Shown: positions 33,995 through 45,245, counted from the stretch's first letter. The stretch: DNA of 64,000 bases from Streptomyces sp. NBC_01276 (GCF_041435355.1 NZ_CP108442.1:2976001-3040000), one strand, 5' to 3'. Notes: a model not told the origin generated them from the sequence alone. Translations and numbers: made by a program.

Positions 33995-35749
33995 ATGAAG
34001 ATCCACAAGTACGACACCGTCATCGTCGGCGCCGGTGGCGCGGGCATGCGCGCCGCCATCGAGGCGACGAAGCGCAGCCGCACCGCCGTGCTGACGAAGC
34101 TGTACCCCACCCGCTCCCACACGGGCGCCGCGCAGGGCGGCATGGCCGCCGCGCTGGCCAACGTGGAGGACGACAACTGGGAGTGGCACACCTTCGACAC
34201 GGTCAAGGGCGGTGACTACCTGGTCGACCAGGACGCCGCCGAGATCCTGGCGAAGGAGGCCATCGACGCGGTCCTCGACCTCGAGAAGATGGGCCTGCCG
34301 TTCAACCGCACCCCGGACGGCACCATCGACCAGCGCCGCTTCGGCGGCCACTCCCGCAACCACGGTGAGGCGCCGGTCCGCCGGTCCTGCTACGCCGCGG
34401 ACCGCACGGGCCACATGATCCTCCAGACGCTGTACCAGAACTGCGTCAAGGAGGGCGTGGAGTTCTTCAACGAGTTCTACGTCCTGGACCAGCTGCTGGT
34501 CGAGGTCGACGGCGTGCAGAAGTCCGCCGGTGTGGTCGCCTACGAGCTGGCCACCGGCGAGATCCACATCTTCCAGGCGAAGGCCGTCATCTACGCCTCC
34601 GGCGGCACCGGCAAGTTCTTCAAGGTGACCTCCAACGCGCACACCCTCACGGGTGACGGCCAGGCGGCCTGCTACCGCCGCGGCCTGCCGCTGGAGGACA
34701 TGGAGTTCTTCCAGTTCCACCCGACGGGCATCTGGCGCATGGGCATCCTGCTGACGGAGGGCGCCCGCGGTGAGGGCGGCATCCTCCGCAACAAGGACGG
34801 CGAGCGCTTCATGGAGAAGTACGCGCCGGTCATGAAGGACCTCGCGTCCCGTGACGTCGTCTCGCGCTCCATCTACACGGAGATCCGCGAGGGCCGCGGC
34901 TGCGGTCCCGCCGGCGACCACGTGTACCTGGACCTGACGCACCTCCCGCCGGAGCAGCTGGACGCGAAGCTCCCGGACATCACGGAGTTCGCGCGCACCT
35001 ACCTGGGCATCGAGCCGTACACGGACCCGATCCCGATCCAGCCCACCGCGCACTACGCCATGGGCGGCATCCCGACCAACGTCGAGGGTGAGGTCCTGGC
35101 GGACAACACCACCGTCGTCCCCGGCCTGTACGCGGCCGGCGAGGTCGCGTGCGTGTCGGTGCACGGCGCCAACCGCCTGGGCACCAACTCGCTGCTGGAC
35201 ATCAACGTCTTCGGCAAGCGGTCCGGCATCGCGGCGGCGAAGTACTCGGCCGAGAACGACTACGTCGAGCTGCCGGAGAACCCGGCGCAGCAGGTCGCCG
35301 ACCTGGTCGAGCACCTGCGCAACTCCACGGGCAAGGAGCGGGTCGCCGACCTGCGCCTGGAGCTCCAGGAGACGATGGACGCGTGCGTGATGGTGTTCCG
35401 TACGGAGCAGACCATCAAGACCGCGGTCGAGAAGATCGCGGAGCTGCGCGAGCGCTACAAGAACGTGTCCGTCCAGGACAAGGGCAAGCGCTTCAACACG
35501 GACCTGCTGGAGGCCATCGAGCTGGGCAACCTGCTCGACCTGGCCGAGGTCATGGCCGTGTCCGCCCTGGCGCGCAAGGAGTCCCGCGGCGGTCACTACC
35601 GCGAGGACTACCCGAACCGCGACGACGTCAACTTCATGCGCCACACCATGGCGTACCGCGAGGTCGGCGCCGACGGCAAGGACTCCGTCCGTCTTGACTA
35701 CAAGCCCGTCGTCGTCACCCGCTACCAGCCGATGGAGCGTAAGTACTGA
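33995..35749 (+). CDS. sdhA: Succinate dehydrogenase flavoprotein subunit
   Basis: A 584-residue flavoprotein. The N-terminal dinucleotide-binding loop VIVGAGGAGMRAAIEA is followed by RSHTGAAQGGMAAAL (the His that covalently holds FAD). The active-site HPTGIW and RGEGG segments and GGIPTNVEGEV are intact. It oxidises succinate to fumarate on the cytoplasmic face. Stop overlaps the sdhB ATG by one base. Confidence 0.97.
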   Translation: MKIHKYDTVIVGAGGAGMRAAIEATKRSRTAVLTKLYPTRSHTGAAQGGMAAALANVEDDNWEWHTFDTVKGGDYLVDQDAAEILAKEAIDAVLDLEKMGLPFNRTPDGTIDQRRFGGHSRNHGEAPVRRSCYAADRTGHMILQTLYQNCVKEGVEFFNEFYVLDQLLVEVDGVQKSAGVVAYELATGEIHIFQAKAVIYASGGTGKFFKVTSNAHTLTGDGQAACYRRGLPLEDMEFFQFHPTGIWRMGILLTEGARGEGGILRNKDGERFMEKYAPVMKDLASRDVVSRSIYTEIREGRGCGPAGDHVYLDLTHLPPEQLDAKLPDITEFARTYLGIEPYTDPIPIQPTAHYAMGGIPTNVEGEVLADNTTVVPGLYAAGEVACVSVHGANRLGTNSLLDINVFGKRSGIAAAKYSAENDYVELPENPAQQVADLVEHLRNSTGKERVADLRLELQETMDACVMVFRTEQTIKTAVEKIAELRERYKNVSVQDKGKRFNTDLLEAIELGNLLDLAEVMAVSALARKESRGGHYREDYPNRDDVNFMRHTMAYREVGADGKDSVRLDYKPVVVTRYQPMERKY

Positions 35750-36507
35750 TGGCCACCCCCACCCTGGACAAGATGGAGGCGGCGGCCGCCGCCTCGCCGT
35801 TCATCACGGTCACGTTCCGGATCCGCCGGTTCAACCCGGAGGTCTCGGACGAGTCGACCTGGCAGGACTTCCAGGTCGAGATCGACCCGAAGGAGCGCGT
35901 GCTCGACGGTCTCCACAAGATCAAGTGGGACCTCGACGGCACGCTGACCTTCCGCCGCTCCTGCGCGCACGGCATCTGCGGCTCCGACGCGATGCGGATC
36001 AACGGCAAGAACAGGCTCGCCTGCAAGACGCTGATCAAGGACATCAACCCGGAGAAGCCGATCACCGTCGAGGCCATCAAGGGCCTCACGGTGATGAAGG
36101 ACCTCGTGGTCGACATGGAGCCCTTCTTCCAGGCGTACCGCGACGTCATGCCGTTCCTGGTCACCAAGGGCAACGAGCCGACGCGTGAGCGCCTGCAGTC
36201 CGCCGAGGACCGCGAGCGCTTCGACGACACCACCAAGTGCATCCTGTGCGCCGCGTGCACGTCCTCGTGCCCGGTGTTCTGGAACGACGGCCAGTACTTC
36301 GGCCCGGCGGCGATCGTCAACGCCCACCGCTTCATCTTCGACTCGCGCGACGAGGCCGGCGAGCAGCGGCTGGAGATCCTGAACGACAAGGACGGCGTGT
36401 GGCGCTGCCGCACGACCTTCAACTGCACCGACGCGTGCCCGCGTGGCATCGAGGTCACGAAGGCCATCCAGGAAGTCAAGCGCGCACTCATCACGCGCCG
36501 CTTCTGA
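35749..36507 (+). CDS. sdhB: Succinate dehydrogenase iron-sulfur subunit
   Basis: A 252-residue protein carrying three clusters: a [2Fe-2S] site in RRSCAHGICGSDAMRINGKN with a further Cys in RLACKTL, then CILCAACTSSCP, and CTDACPRG for the [4Fe-4S] and [3Fe-4S] sites. It links the flavin to the membrane anchor. The operon ends after it. Confidence 0.97.
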   Translation: MATPTLDKMEAAAAASPFITVTFRIRRFNPEVSDESTWQDFQVEIDPKERVLDGLHKIKWDLDGTLTFRRSCAHGICGSDAMRINGKNRLACKTLIKDINPEKPITVEAIKGLTVMKDLVVDMEPFFQAYRDVMPFLVTKGNEPTRERLQSAEDRERFDDTTKCILCAACTSSCPVFWNDGQYFGPAAIVNAHRFIFDSRDEAGEQRLEILNDKDGVWRCRTTFNCTDACPRGIEVTKAIQEVKRALITRRF

Positions 36508-36531
36508 CCTTCCCGGTCGCAGCCCGACGTA

Positions 36532-36575
36532 CGAGGCCCCGCTCCCCGGCACATGTGCCGGGGAGCGGGGCCTCG
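36532..36575 (+). terminator. sdh operon terminator (44-base perfect palindrome)
   Basis: Two exactly complementary 22-base arms with essentially no spacer, starting CGAGGCCCCGCTCCCC, begin 25 bases after the sdhB stop. An RNA hairpin of about 20 base pairs is expected. Confidence 0.85.
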
Positions 36576-36720
36576 TCGCGTCCGCTCACTCCCTGGGGTG
36601 AAGGGGCGGGCAGAAGAACCTTTCATCGGACGAGCACCCCCACGGACGGCGGTATGGCCACCGCCGTCGCTTGAACCGGAGCGCCGTCCGCACCCACACT
36701 GAGAGAAGGAGGTGCTTTCC

Positions 36721-37047
36721 ATGTCCGCTCTCGCCCACGAGGAGCCGTGCGACCCAGGTCTGGACGCCACCCGTGTCCCCCTCGTCGCCGAGGTCGTCTC
36801 CCCCGGTAAGGAGGCACACCGCCGCGACCACATCCGCAAGCACCGCTGGTACGCCCGGGCCGGGATCCCCGTCTACGTCGTCATCGACGACTTCGACGAC
36901 CAGGGCACGGTGACCGTGTTCAGCGGACCGGACCCGGAGAGGGCCGTGTACGCCACGAAGACCACCGTCCCGTACGGGACCCCTGTCGTCGTCCCCGACG
37001 GGCCGGCCAAGGGACTGGAGATCACCGAGACCCTGACGCGCCCCTAG
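36721..37047 (+). pseudogene. Internally deleted Uma2-family gene
   Basis: A 108-residue frame starts with MSALAHEE, like the intact Uma2 protein at 8.9 kb. It then jumps to the second half of the fold (VPLVAEVVSPGKEAHRRDHI, YARAGIPVYVVID), missing about 80 residues including the PDxxV aspartate. A full Shine-Dalgarno, AAGGAGGTG, lies before the ATG, so it could still be expressed. A nuclease is unlikely to be active. Confidence 0.7.
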
Positions 37048-37129
37048 TCACGGACCCAGGGGCCGCTCAGGGGCGGTTCAGGGAGGGGCCCGATGGTCCG
37101 GCGATCTTCTCCCGTACAGAGTTGCGGAC

Positions 37130-38245
37130 ATGACGAACCCCGCGGACTCCCGCTCCCTCAAGGCCCGTTGGACCGGACTCGCCGCCGCCGGTGCGGCTCT
37201 CGTGGCGGTCTGCGCCACCGCTCTGCCGGCCTCCGCCGCCACCACCGGAACGCAGCCGTCCCCGGTGAGCTCCACCCTGTACGGACCGGCGCCGGTCGAT
37301 CGTCAGGCCCTGGCGGGGCTGATGGCGCCGGACGACGTGGCGAACGGGACCATGGTCCGGATCACCGGGCCGGGCGTGCACCTGACCGAGACGACCGGGC
37401 AGCTCTCGCGGGACCCGGCCGCGAACTTCCGCATCGGCAGCATCACGAAGCTGTTCACCTCCACGGTGGTCCTCCAGCTCGTGGGCGAAGGCCGGTTCGC
37501 GATGGACACCCCGGTCCAGGAGATCCTCCCCGGAACCCTCCCCGCCGGGTGGGCGCCGATCACCGTGCGCCAGCTGCTGAGCCACACCAGCGGCCTCGGA
37601 AAGCCGTGCGTGGCCCCCGCGAACCCCGGCTCGCCCACCCCGGCCGCCGTGGTCGCGGCCCTCACCGACCCGAAGTGCCCCGCCGCCCAGTCCCCCGTCA
37701 CCGTCCAGCAGTACAACGGCCTGAACTACTTCCTGCTCGGCCTGGTCGTCGAGAAGACCACAGGCCACCCGTACGCCGAAGAGGTGCACCGCCGCATCGC
37801 CCGACCGCTCGGGCTGCGCCACACCTACCTTCCCCGGGCCGGCGACACCTCGATCCCCGCGCCCTCGCTGGCCGCGCCCGTCGCCGACGACCCCTGGGCC
37901 TGGGCCGAGGGCGGCATGATCTCGAACGCCCCGGACCTGGAGCGCTTCCTGCGGGCCCTGCTGGGTGGCCGGCTGCTGGCCCCCGCACAGCAGGCGGAGT
38001 TGTTCCGGATGCCGGCCCTCTCGGCGACCGCGGACGTTCCGTTCAGCATGGGCGGCCTGGCGCGGGGCGAACTGGATGACGGCACGCCCGTCTGGGGCAA
38101 GACCGGCTCCAAGGTCCCCAACGTCAACGGCCTGTTCGGCACCCAGGACGGCAAGCGCGTCCTGGTCTACTCGTACACGGCGGTCGGCGACGACGCGGGC
38201 AAGCAGCGCAAGCGGGCCGAGGACCTCGTCGAAGCCGCGTTCTGA
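37130..38245 (+). CDS. Secreted serine hydrolase (class C beta-lactamase / D-Ala carboxypeptidase fold)
   Basis: A 371-residue exported protein. The signal peptide (LAAAGAALVAVCATALPASA) is followed by the SxxK motif SITK in FRIGSITKLFTSTVV near residue 103. The position normally reading YSNTNY reads YNGLNY, so the Asn of the YxN motif is replaced by Gly. The third motif, KTG in VWGKTGSK, is present. Related enzymes are the R61-type D,D-peptidases and EstB-like esterases; the changed YxN motif makes peptidase activity uncertain. Confidence 0.85.
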   Translation: MTNPADSRSLKARWTGLAAAGAALVAVCATALPASAATTGTQPSPVSSTLYGPAPVDRQALAGLMAPDDVANGTMVRITGPGVHLTETTGQLSRDPAANFRIGSITKLFTSTVVLQLVGEGRFAMDTPVQEILPGTLPAGWAPITVRQLLSHTSGLGKPCVAPANPGSPTPAAVVAALTDPKCPAAQSPVTVQQYNGLNYFLLGLVVEKTTGHPYAEEVHRRIARPLGLRHTYLPRAGDTSIPAPSLAAPVADDPWAWAEGGMISNAPDLERFLRALLGGRLLAPAQQAELFRMPALSATADVPFSMGGLARGELDDGTPVWGKTGSKVPNVNGLFGTQDGKRVLVYSYTAVGDDAGKQRKRAEDLVEAAF

Positions 38246-38322
38246 TCGGTGGCGCGGGCCACCCGCCCCCCCCTGGAGCGCCCGGCGGAGATCACGGTGT
38301 TGCCGCCGGGCTTCCGGCCCGG

Positions 38323-40728
<2,406 letters not shown>

Positions 40729-40756
40729 CGTGTGGTGTCTCCCTCTGGCTCTGGCT

Positions 40757-41173
40757 CTAGCTCTTGCGGGGCTGGTTGAAGCGGAGCATGTTGCCCGCCG
40801 GGTCGCGGAAGGCGCAGTCACGGACGCCGTACGGCTGGTCGATCGGTTCCTGGAGCACGTCCGCGCCGGCCGCCCGGAGGCGTTCGAAGGTGGCGTCGAC
40901 GTCGTCGGTGGAGAAGATCACGCCGCGCAGCAGGCCCTTGGCCAGCAGTTCCGCCATCGCCTGCCGGTCGGCGGGCGAGGCGCCGGGGTCGGCGAGCGGG
41001 GGTTCGAGGACGATCTCCACGTCGGGCTGCTCGGGGGACCCCACGGTCACCCAGCGCATCCCCTCGAACCCGACGTCGTTGCGGACCTCCAGGCCGAGGA
41101 CGTCGCGGTAGAAGGTGAGCGCCTTGTCGTGGTCGTCGACGGCGATGAAGCACTGCGAGAGGTTGATGGTCAT
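40757..41173 (-). CDS. VOC-family (glyoxalase/bleomycin-resistance-like) protein
   Basis: A 138-residue protein with two beta-alpha-beta-beta-beta modules. It begins LSQCFIAVDDHDKALTFYRD, with LGLEVRNDVGFEGMRWVTVG, and has the later FRDPAGNMLRFNQP typical of VOC proteins. It may be an enzyme or a drug-binding immunity protein. It lies 9 bases after the AraC gene and 28 before the UvrA-like gene, so the three form one unit. Confidence 0.88.
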   Translation of the reverse strand: MTINLSQCFIAVDDHDKALTFYRDVLGLEVRNDVGFEGMRWVTVGSPEQPDVEIVLEPPLADPGASPADRQAMAELLAKGLLRGVIFSTDDVDATFERLRAAGADVLQEPIDQPYGVRDCAFRDPAGNMLRFNQPRKS

Positions 41174-41182
41174 GCCTCGACG

Positions 41183-41602
41183 CTACGAGGGGGCGGCCGA
41201 TTTCGCTTCTCCGTTCCTGACCGGTCGCGTGGAGACCTTCGCGACGCAGGCCGGAACCGCGGCGCCGTCCTCGTGGGAGCGGGCCCGGTAGGCGCTGGGG
41301 CTCTCACCGACGAGTTCGCTGAAGCGGGAGCTGAACGACCCGAGCGAGGTACAGCCGACCGCGAAGCACACGTCCGTCACGCTCATGTCGCCGCGGCGCA
41401 GCAGGGCCTTGGCCCGCTCGACGCGGCGGGTCATCAGGTAGCTGTAGGGGGTTTCCCCGTAGGCGGCGCGGAAGCTGCGGGAGAAGTGCCCGGGTGACAT
41501 GAGGGCGACCTTGGCCAGTGCCGGGACGTCGAGCGGCTGCGCGTAGTCGCGGTCCATCGCGTCCCGGGCACGGCGCAAGCGGACCAGGTCCTCCAGGTTC
41601 AT
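41183..41602 (-). CDS. AraC-family transcriptional regulator (DNA-binding domain only)
   Basis: A 139-residue protein that is essentially the AraC double helix-turn-helix: ALAKVALMSPGHFSRSFRAA and VTDVCFAVGCTSLGSFSSRF, closing ELVGESPSAYRAR. There is no separate ligand-binding domain. I started at MNLEDLVRLR. It probably activates its own operon with the VOC and UvrA-like genes. Confidence 0.9.
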   Translation of the reverse strand: MNLEDLVRLRRARDAMDRDYAQPLDVPALAKVALMSPGHFSRSFRAAYGETPYSYLMTRRVERAKALLRRGDMSVTDVCFAVGCTSLGSFSSRFSELVGESPSAYRARSHEDGAAVPACVAKVSTRPVRNGEAKSAAPS

Positions 41603-41653
41603 GCCTCCCAGCATCGCACGGCGACCGCCGCGGGAGACGGGCGAACGGAAGGC

Positions 41654-41711
41654 TTGAACCTGTTCAAAAAGAGGTCTAGAGTCATCGACGTCAGCAGTTG
41701 AACACGTTCAA
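41654..41711. promoter_or_regulatory. Two operator palindromes TTGAAC-N2-GTTCAA
   Basis: Perfect 14-base dyads TTGAACCTGTTCAA (41654-41667) and TTGAACACGTTCAA (41698-41711), starts 44 bases apart, lie directly upstream of the membrane-protein gene at 41727. They resemble TetR-family sites and fit control by the TetR gene three genes downstream. Confidence 0.75.
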
Positions 41712-41726
41712 AGGGGGCTGAGGGCA

Positions 41727-42131
41727 ATGGACCTCACCGTGGTCGCGTACGCCATCTACCTGGTCGTCAGCATCGGACTCACCATCTGGGTGGCCCGTAC
41801 GCTCAGCCGCAACGGCCGCGTCTTCATCGGCGACGTACTGCAGGGCAACGAGAAGCTCGCGGACGCCGTCAACCACCTCCTGGTGGTCGGGTTCTACCTC
41901 GTGAACATCGGCTTCGTGACCCTCTACCTGCGCTCGGGGGAGACGGTCCTCGAAGCCCGCGGGCTCTTCGAGGCGCTGTCGGTGAAGATCGGCGTCGTCC
42001 TGCTCGTCCTCGGCGTCATGCACCTCGGCAACGTGTGGGTGCTCAACAAGATGCGCCGCCGCGGGCTCATGGAGCGCCGGCAGACCCCGCCGGTCGCCCC
42101 GCAGGCCTGGACCACTCCGGCCGGGGCCTGA
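41727..42131 (+). CDS. Small integral membrane protein
   Basis: A 134-residue protein with three hydrophobic helices (residues 5-25, 50-70, 85-107) and an AVNHLLVVGFYLVNIGFVTL segment. No enzyme motif is visible. It is first in a run with a DCC-type oxidoreductase and a TetR regulator, behind two TTGAAC dyads. Confidence 0.75.
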   Translation: MDLTVVAYAIYLVVSIGLTIWVARTLSRNGRVFIGDVLQGNEKLADAVNHLLVVGFYLVNIGFVTLYLRSGETVLEARGLFEALSVKIGVVLLVLGVMHLGNVWVLNKMRRRGLMERRQTPPVAPQAWTTPAGA

Positions 42132-42158
42132 CCGGTGGCGCGGACCGCACGGGGCGAC

Positions 42159-42563
42159 ATGCGCCACCTGACCGTCCTCTACGACGCGAACTGTCCGGTG
42201 TGCGTGCACATCCGGCACTGGCTGCTCGGGCAGCGCCACCTCGTACCGCTCCGGTTCGTGCCCGCCGCGTCCGCCGAGGCGTGGCGGCGGTTCCCCCGGC
42301 TCGCCCACGCCGAGACCCTGCGGGAGATCACCGTGGTCGGCGACCAGGGGCAGGTGTGGACCGGGACGGACGCCTTCATCGTGTGCCTGTGGGCACTGGC
42401 CGAACACCGGCCGAAGGCCAACTGGTTGGCCACCCCGGCCGGCCGGCCCTTCGCCAAGGCCGCCATGTACACGGCCGCCGCCGTCCGGCACGCGGTACGT
42501 ACCGACTCCGGGGCGGATACCGGAGAACCGGCCTGTGACGAGCAGTGCTCCGTACCCCGATAA
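42159..42563 (+). CDS. DCC-family thiol-disulfide oxidoreductase-like protein (DUF393)
   Basis: A 134-residue thioredoxin-fold protein with the family motif YDANCPVCVHIRHWL (DxxCxxC). A later segment, TGTDAFIVCLWALAEHRP, matches the DCC pattern. I chose ATG 42159 (MRHLTVLYD) as it places the motif at the usual position; a GTG at 42135 adds eight residues. It probably works with the membrane protein before it in redox handling; inferred. Confidence 0.8.
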   Translation: MRHLTVLYDANCPVCVHIRHWLLGQRHLVPLRFVPAASAEAWRRFPRLAHAETLREITVVGDQGQVWTGTDAFIVCLWALAEHRPKANWLATPAGRPFAKAAMYTAAAVRHAVRTDSGADTGEPACDEQCSVPR

Positions 42564-42574
42564 GGTCGGACACC

Positions 42575-43306
42575 GTGACAGATCAGAAGGCGCCCAAGAG
42601 CGAGCAGACCCGCACGCTCATCCTCGAAACCGCACTCAGGCTCTTCCAGGAGCGCGGCTTCGACAAGACGACCATGCGGGGCATCGCCAAGGAGGCAGGG
42701 GTCTCGGTCGGCAACGCGTACTACTACTTCGAGTCGAAGGAACACCTGGTCCAGGGCTTCTACGACCGGATCGGCGCCGCGCACCAGAAGGCGGTCCGGC
42801 CGATCCTGGACCAGGAGACCGATCTCCAGAAGCGGCTCGCGGGCGTCCTGACGGCCTGGCTGGACATCGCGGCCCCGTACCACGAGTTCGCTTCGCAGTT
42901 CTTCAAGAACGCGGCGGACCCCGAGAGCCCGCTCAGCCCCTTCTCCCCCGAATCGGAACCGGCGCGCAACGCGGCGATCGACATGCACCGCGAGGTGCTG
43001 GCCGGGGCGAAGACCAAGGTGCCGGCCGAACTGGCCGACGTCCTGCCCGAGCTGATGTGGCTCTCGCAGATGGGCCTGGTCCTGTACTGGGTCTTCGACC
43101 GCTCCCCCGACAGCGAGAAGTCCCGGCGGCTGGCCGAGCGCGGCGCGCAGCTGACGACGCGGGGCATCGTCCTGGCCCGGTTCCGGGTGCTGCGGCCGCT
43201 GGTGCGCGAGGTGCACGAGCTGTTCGCGGACTTCCTGCCGGGCATGGCCCAGACGGCGGTCTCGCGCGGCAAGCGCGCCTCGGACCCGCACCCCGGGGAG
43301 GAGTGA
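42575..43306 (+). CDS. TetR-family transcriptional regulator
   Basis: A 243-residue regulator. The helix-turn-helix reads TMRGIAKEAGVSVGNAYYYF near residue 33, inside LETALRLFQERGFDKTTMRG. An all-helical ligand domain follows. It starts at GTG 11 bases after the DCC gene. It is the likely binder of the two TTGAAC-N2-GTTCAA dyads at the head of this small operon, giving autoregulation. Confidence 0.92.
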   Translation: MTDQKAPKSEQTRTLILETALRLFQERGFDKTTMRGIAKEAGVSVGNAYYYFESKEHLVQGFYDRIGAAHQKAVRPILDQETDLQKRLAGVLTAWLDIAAPYHEFASQFFKNAADPESPLSPFSPESEPARNAAIDMHREVLAGAKTKVPAELADVLPELMWLSQMGLVLYWVFDRSPDSEKSRRLAERGAQLTTRGIVLARFRVLRPLVREVHELFADFLPGMAQTAVSRGKRASDPHPGEE

Positions 43307-43333
43307 GGGTCCGCCGACTCCCGCCCCTTCCGG

Positions 43334-44608
43334 TCAGGCACCCAGGACCAGCAGGCCGGCGACGGCCGGGCCGAAGGCGCCGCCCAGCTGGTAGCAGAGG
43401 GTGAACAGGCCGATGGCGGACGGGCGCTGCGCCGGGTCGGGGGCGGCGGCCACCGCGTGGGTGGACAGGACTGCGTTGGCGGCGCTGGCGGTGAAGACCC
43501 CCGCCGCGGTGGCGACCAGCAGCAGCGGGCCCCAGGTGGCGAAGATCCCGGCGAGGGCGGCGAGCGCCCCGAGGGAGACGAGCACCGTACGGACGGCCGC
43601 GCGGCTCATGCGGGCCGAGGCGGCGGCGAGCAGCCAGGACAGCGCCGACCCGGCGAGCAGGGCGACCAGCTGTCCGGTCCCGGCGGAGGCGGTGTCCCAG
43701 CCGGCCCGGTCGGCGAGCAGCCGGGGCACCGAGAAGAGCAGGGTGAAGTAGGACGCCGACAGGGCGAGCGCCAGCAGGGCCGAGACCACGAAGACGGGAC
43801 GGCGCAGCAGGGCGGCGGGTACGAACCCCTCGGGGCGGCGCCGGACGTGCAGGGCGAGCAGCACGGCGGCGACCAGGGCCCCGCCGAGGGCGGCGAGCGG
43901 CGCGGTCGGCAGCAGGACCAGGGCGGTGGCGAGCCCGGTCAGCAGGGCGGCGCCCCGGCCGTCGAAGCGGCCGGGCGCGGGCGGGTTCGCCGCCCCGGCG
44001 CGGCGGCCGACGGCGGGCACGGCGAGCAGGGAGAGCGCCGAGACGGTGAGGGCGATCCGCCAGGAAGCCGCGTCCGCGAGGGCCTTGCCGAGCAGCGGTC
44101 CGGTGGCGCCGAGCATCCCGAACCCGGCGCTGATGACGCCCATCCGGCGGGCGGTGCCGGCGAGGCTGATCGCCGCGGCCACCAGCCCGGCGCCGCCGGC
44201 GGCCTGGGCGCAACGCCCGAACAGCGTGAGCGGGAGCCACGGGGAGACGGCGACCAGCAGGGTGCCGGCCAGGACGAGCAGGGTGGACAGCCGCAGCACC
44301 GCGCGCAGGCCCCGGCGGCGCAGCAGCCCGGCGAGCAGGGGGGTGCCGACGGCCATGGCCCAGCCGAAGGCGGTGAGCAGCCAGGCGGCGGTACCGGCGG
44401 ACACCCCGAGGGAGGCGGCCATCTCCGGGAGGATCAGCACCGGCGCGTTGGCCCCGGCGGCGATGGGGGTGGCCAGCAGGGCGAGCCACAGGACGGGGAC
44501 GGGCGCCGCGGCGGGCGGGGCGCCGGCCGTCCCGGCGGTCTTTCCGCCGGCCCTCCGGATGCCCTTCGCGGTGGCCGCGGTCGCGGTGGTGGCGGTGGTG
44601 ACCGTCAT
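43334..44608 (-). CDS. MFS transporter
   Basis: A 424-residue polytopic protein with an Ala/Thr-rich cytoplasmic N-terminus (about 35 residues), twelve predicted helices and the motif LLAGLLRRRGLRAVLRL after helix 2. Closest in pattern to drug-efflux (DHA1-like) transporters. It is divergent from a MarR regulator, with operator-like repeats in between. I used MTVTTATTATAAT as start. Confidence 0.88.
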   Translation of the reverse strand: MTVTTATTATAATAKGIRRAGGKTAGTAGAPPAAAPVPVLWLALLATPIAAGANAPVLILPEMAASLGVSAGTAAWLLTAFGWAMAVGTPLLAGLLRRRGLRAVLRLSTLLVLAGTLLVAVSPWLPLTLFGRCAQAAGGAGLVAAAISLAGTARRMGVISAGFGMLGATGPLLGKALADAASWRIALTVSALSLLAVPAVGRRAGAANPPAPGRFDGRGAALLTGLATALVLLPTAPLAALGGALVAAVLLALHVRRRPEGFVPAALLRRPVFVVSALLALALSASYFTLLFSVPRLLADRAGWDTASAGTGQLVALLAGSALSWLLAAASARMSRAAVRTVLVSLGALAALAGIFATWGPLLLVATAAGVFTASAANAVLSTHAVAAAPDPAQRPSAIGLFTLCYQLGGAFGPAVAGLLVLGA

Positions 44609-44631
44609 GGATGACCCACTCCCCTTCACAT

Positions 44632-44704
44632 CTCAACCTTGACAATCTCAACGTTGAAATAAAAACAGAGCAACTGCCTCAACGTCAAGTGTCTTAACGT
44701 TGAG
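44632..44704. promoter_or_regulatory. Cluster of MarR operator-like repeats
   Basis: Four related sites lie between the MFS and marR starts: CTCAACCTTGAC (44632), CTCAACGTTGAA (44647, palindrome TCAACGTTGA), CTCAACGTCAAG (44678) and the inverted CTTAACGTTGAG (44693). The region is strikingly AT-rich for this genome. Confidence 0.75.
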
Positions 44705-44717
44705 GTATTCTGTGGGC

Positions 44718-45245
44718 ATGGAGAAGGACACGGTGGCCACGTTCATCGGCCAGTGGCAGACGGAGCGCCCCGACCTCGCGGAGGAGCTCTGGCCCATCGA
44801 GGTGCTCGCCCGCATCCAGCGGATGACCCGGATCATCGACAAGCAGCTGAAGGCCTTCATGGCCGGACACGGCCTGGAGGTGGGCGAGTTCGACGTGCTG
44901 GCCAGCCTGCGCCGCTCGGGCCCGCCGTACGCGCTGACCGCCGGCGCGCTGGTGCCGGCCGCGATGGTGACCTCGGGCGCGATCACCAACCGGATCGACC
45001 GGCTGGAGGCCAAGGGCCTGGTCGAGCGGGTACGTGACGACGCCGACCGCCGCTCGGTGCGGATCCGGCTGACCGAGCCGGGCCGCACGCTCTGCGAGGG
45101 CGTGATGGAGGAGCACCTCAAGCATTACGCGGAGCTGCTGGCCCCCCTGGACCGGGACACCTCACGGACGGTCGCCGAGGCGCTGCGCACCCTCCTGCTG
45201 GCGCACGGGGACACCGCCGCCGACCCGGCGGCTACAGCCAGTTGA
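44718..45245 (+). CDS. MarR-family transcriptional regulator
   Basis: A 175-residue winged-helix regulator. It has ALTAGALVPAAMVTSGAITN for the recognition region, then the wing RVRDDADRRSVRIRLTEPGR, within a helical dimerisation frame. ATG at 44718 follows a TATTCT sequence by a few bases, so the message may be nearly leaderless. It probably represses itself and the divergent MFS gene through the CTCAACGTTGAG-like sites. It overlaps the convergent binding-protein gene by 14 bases. Confidence 0.92.
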   Translation: MEKDTVATFIGQWQTERPDLAEELWPIEVLARIQRMTRIIDKQLKAFMAGHGLEVGEFDVLASLRRSGPPYALTAGALVPAAMVTSGAITNRIDRLEAKGLVERVRDDADRRSVRIRLTEPGRTLCEGVMEEHLKHYAELLAPLDRDTSRTVAEALRTLLLAHGDTAADPAATAS

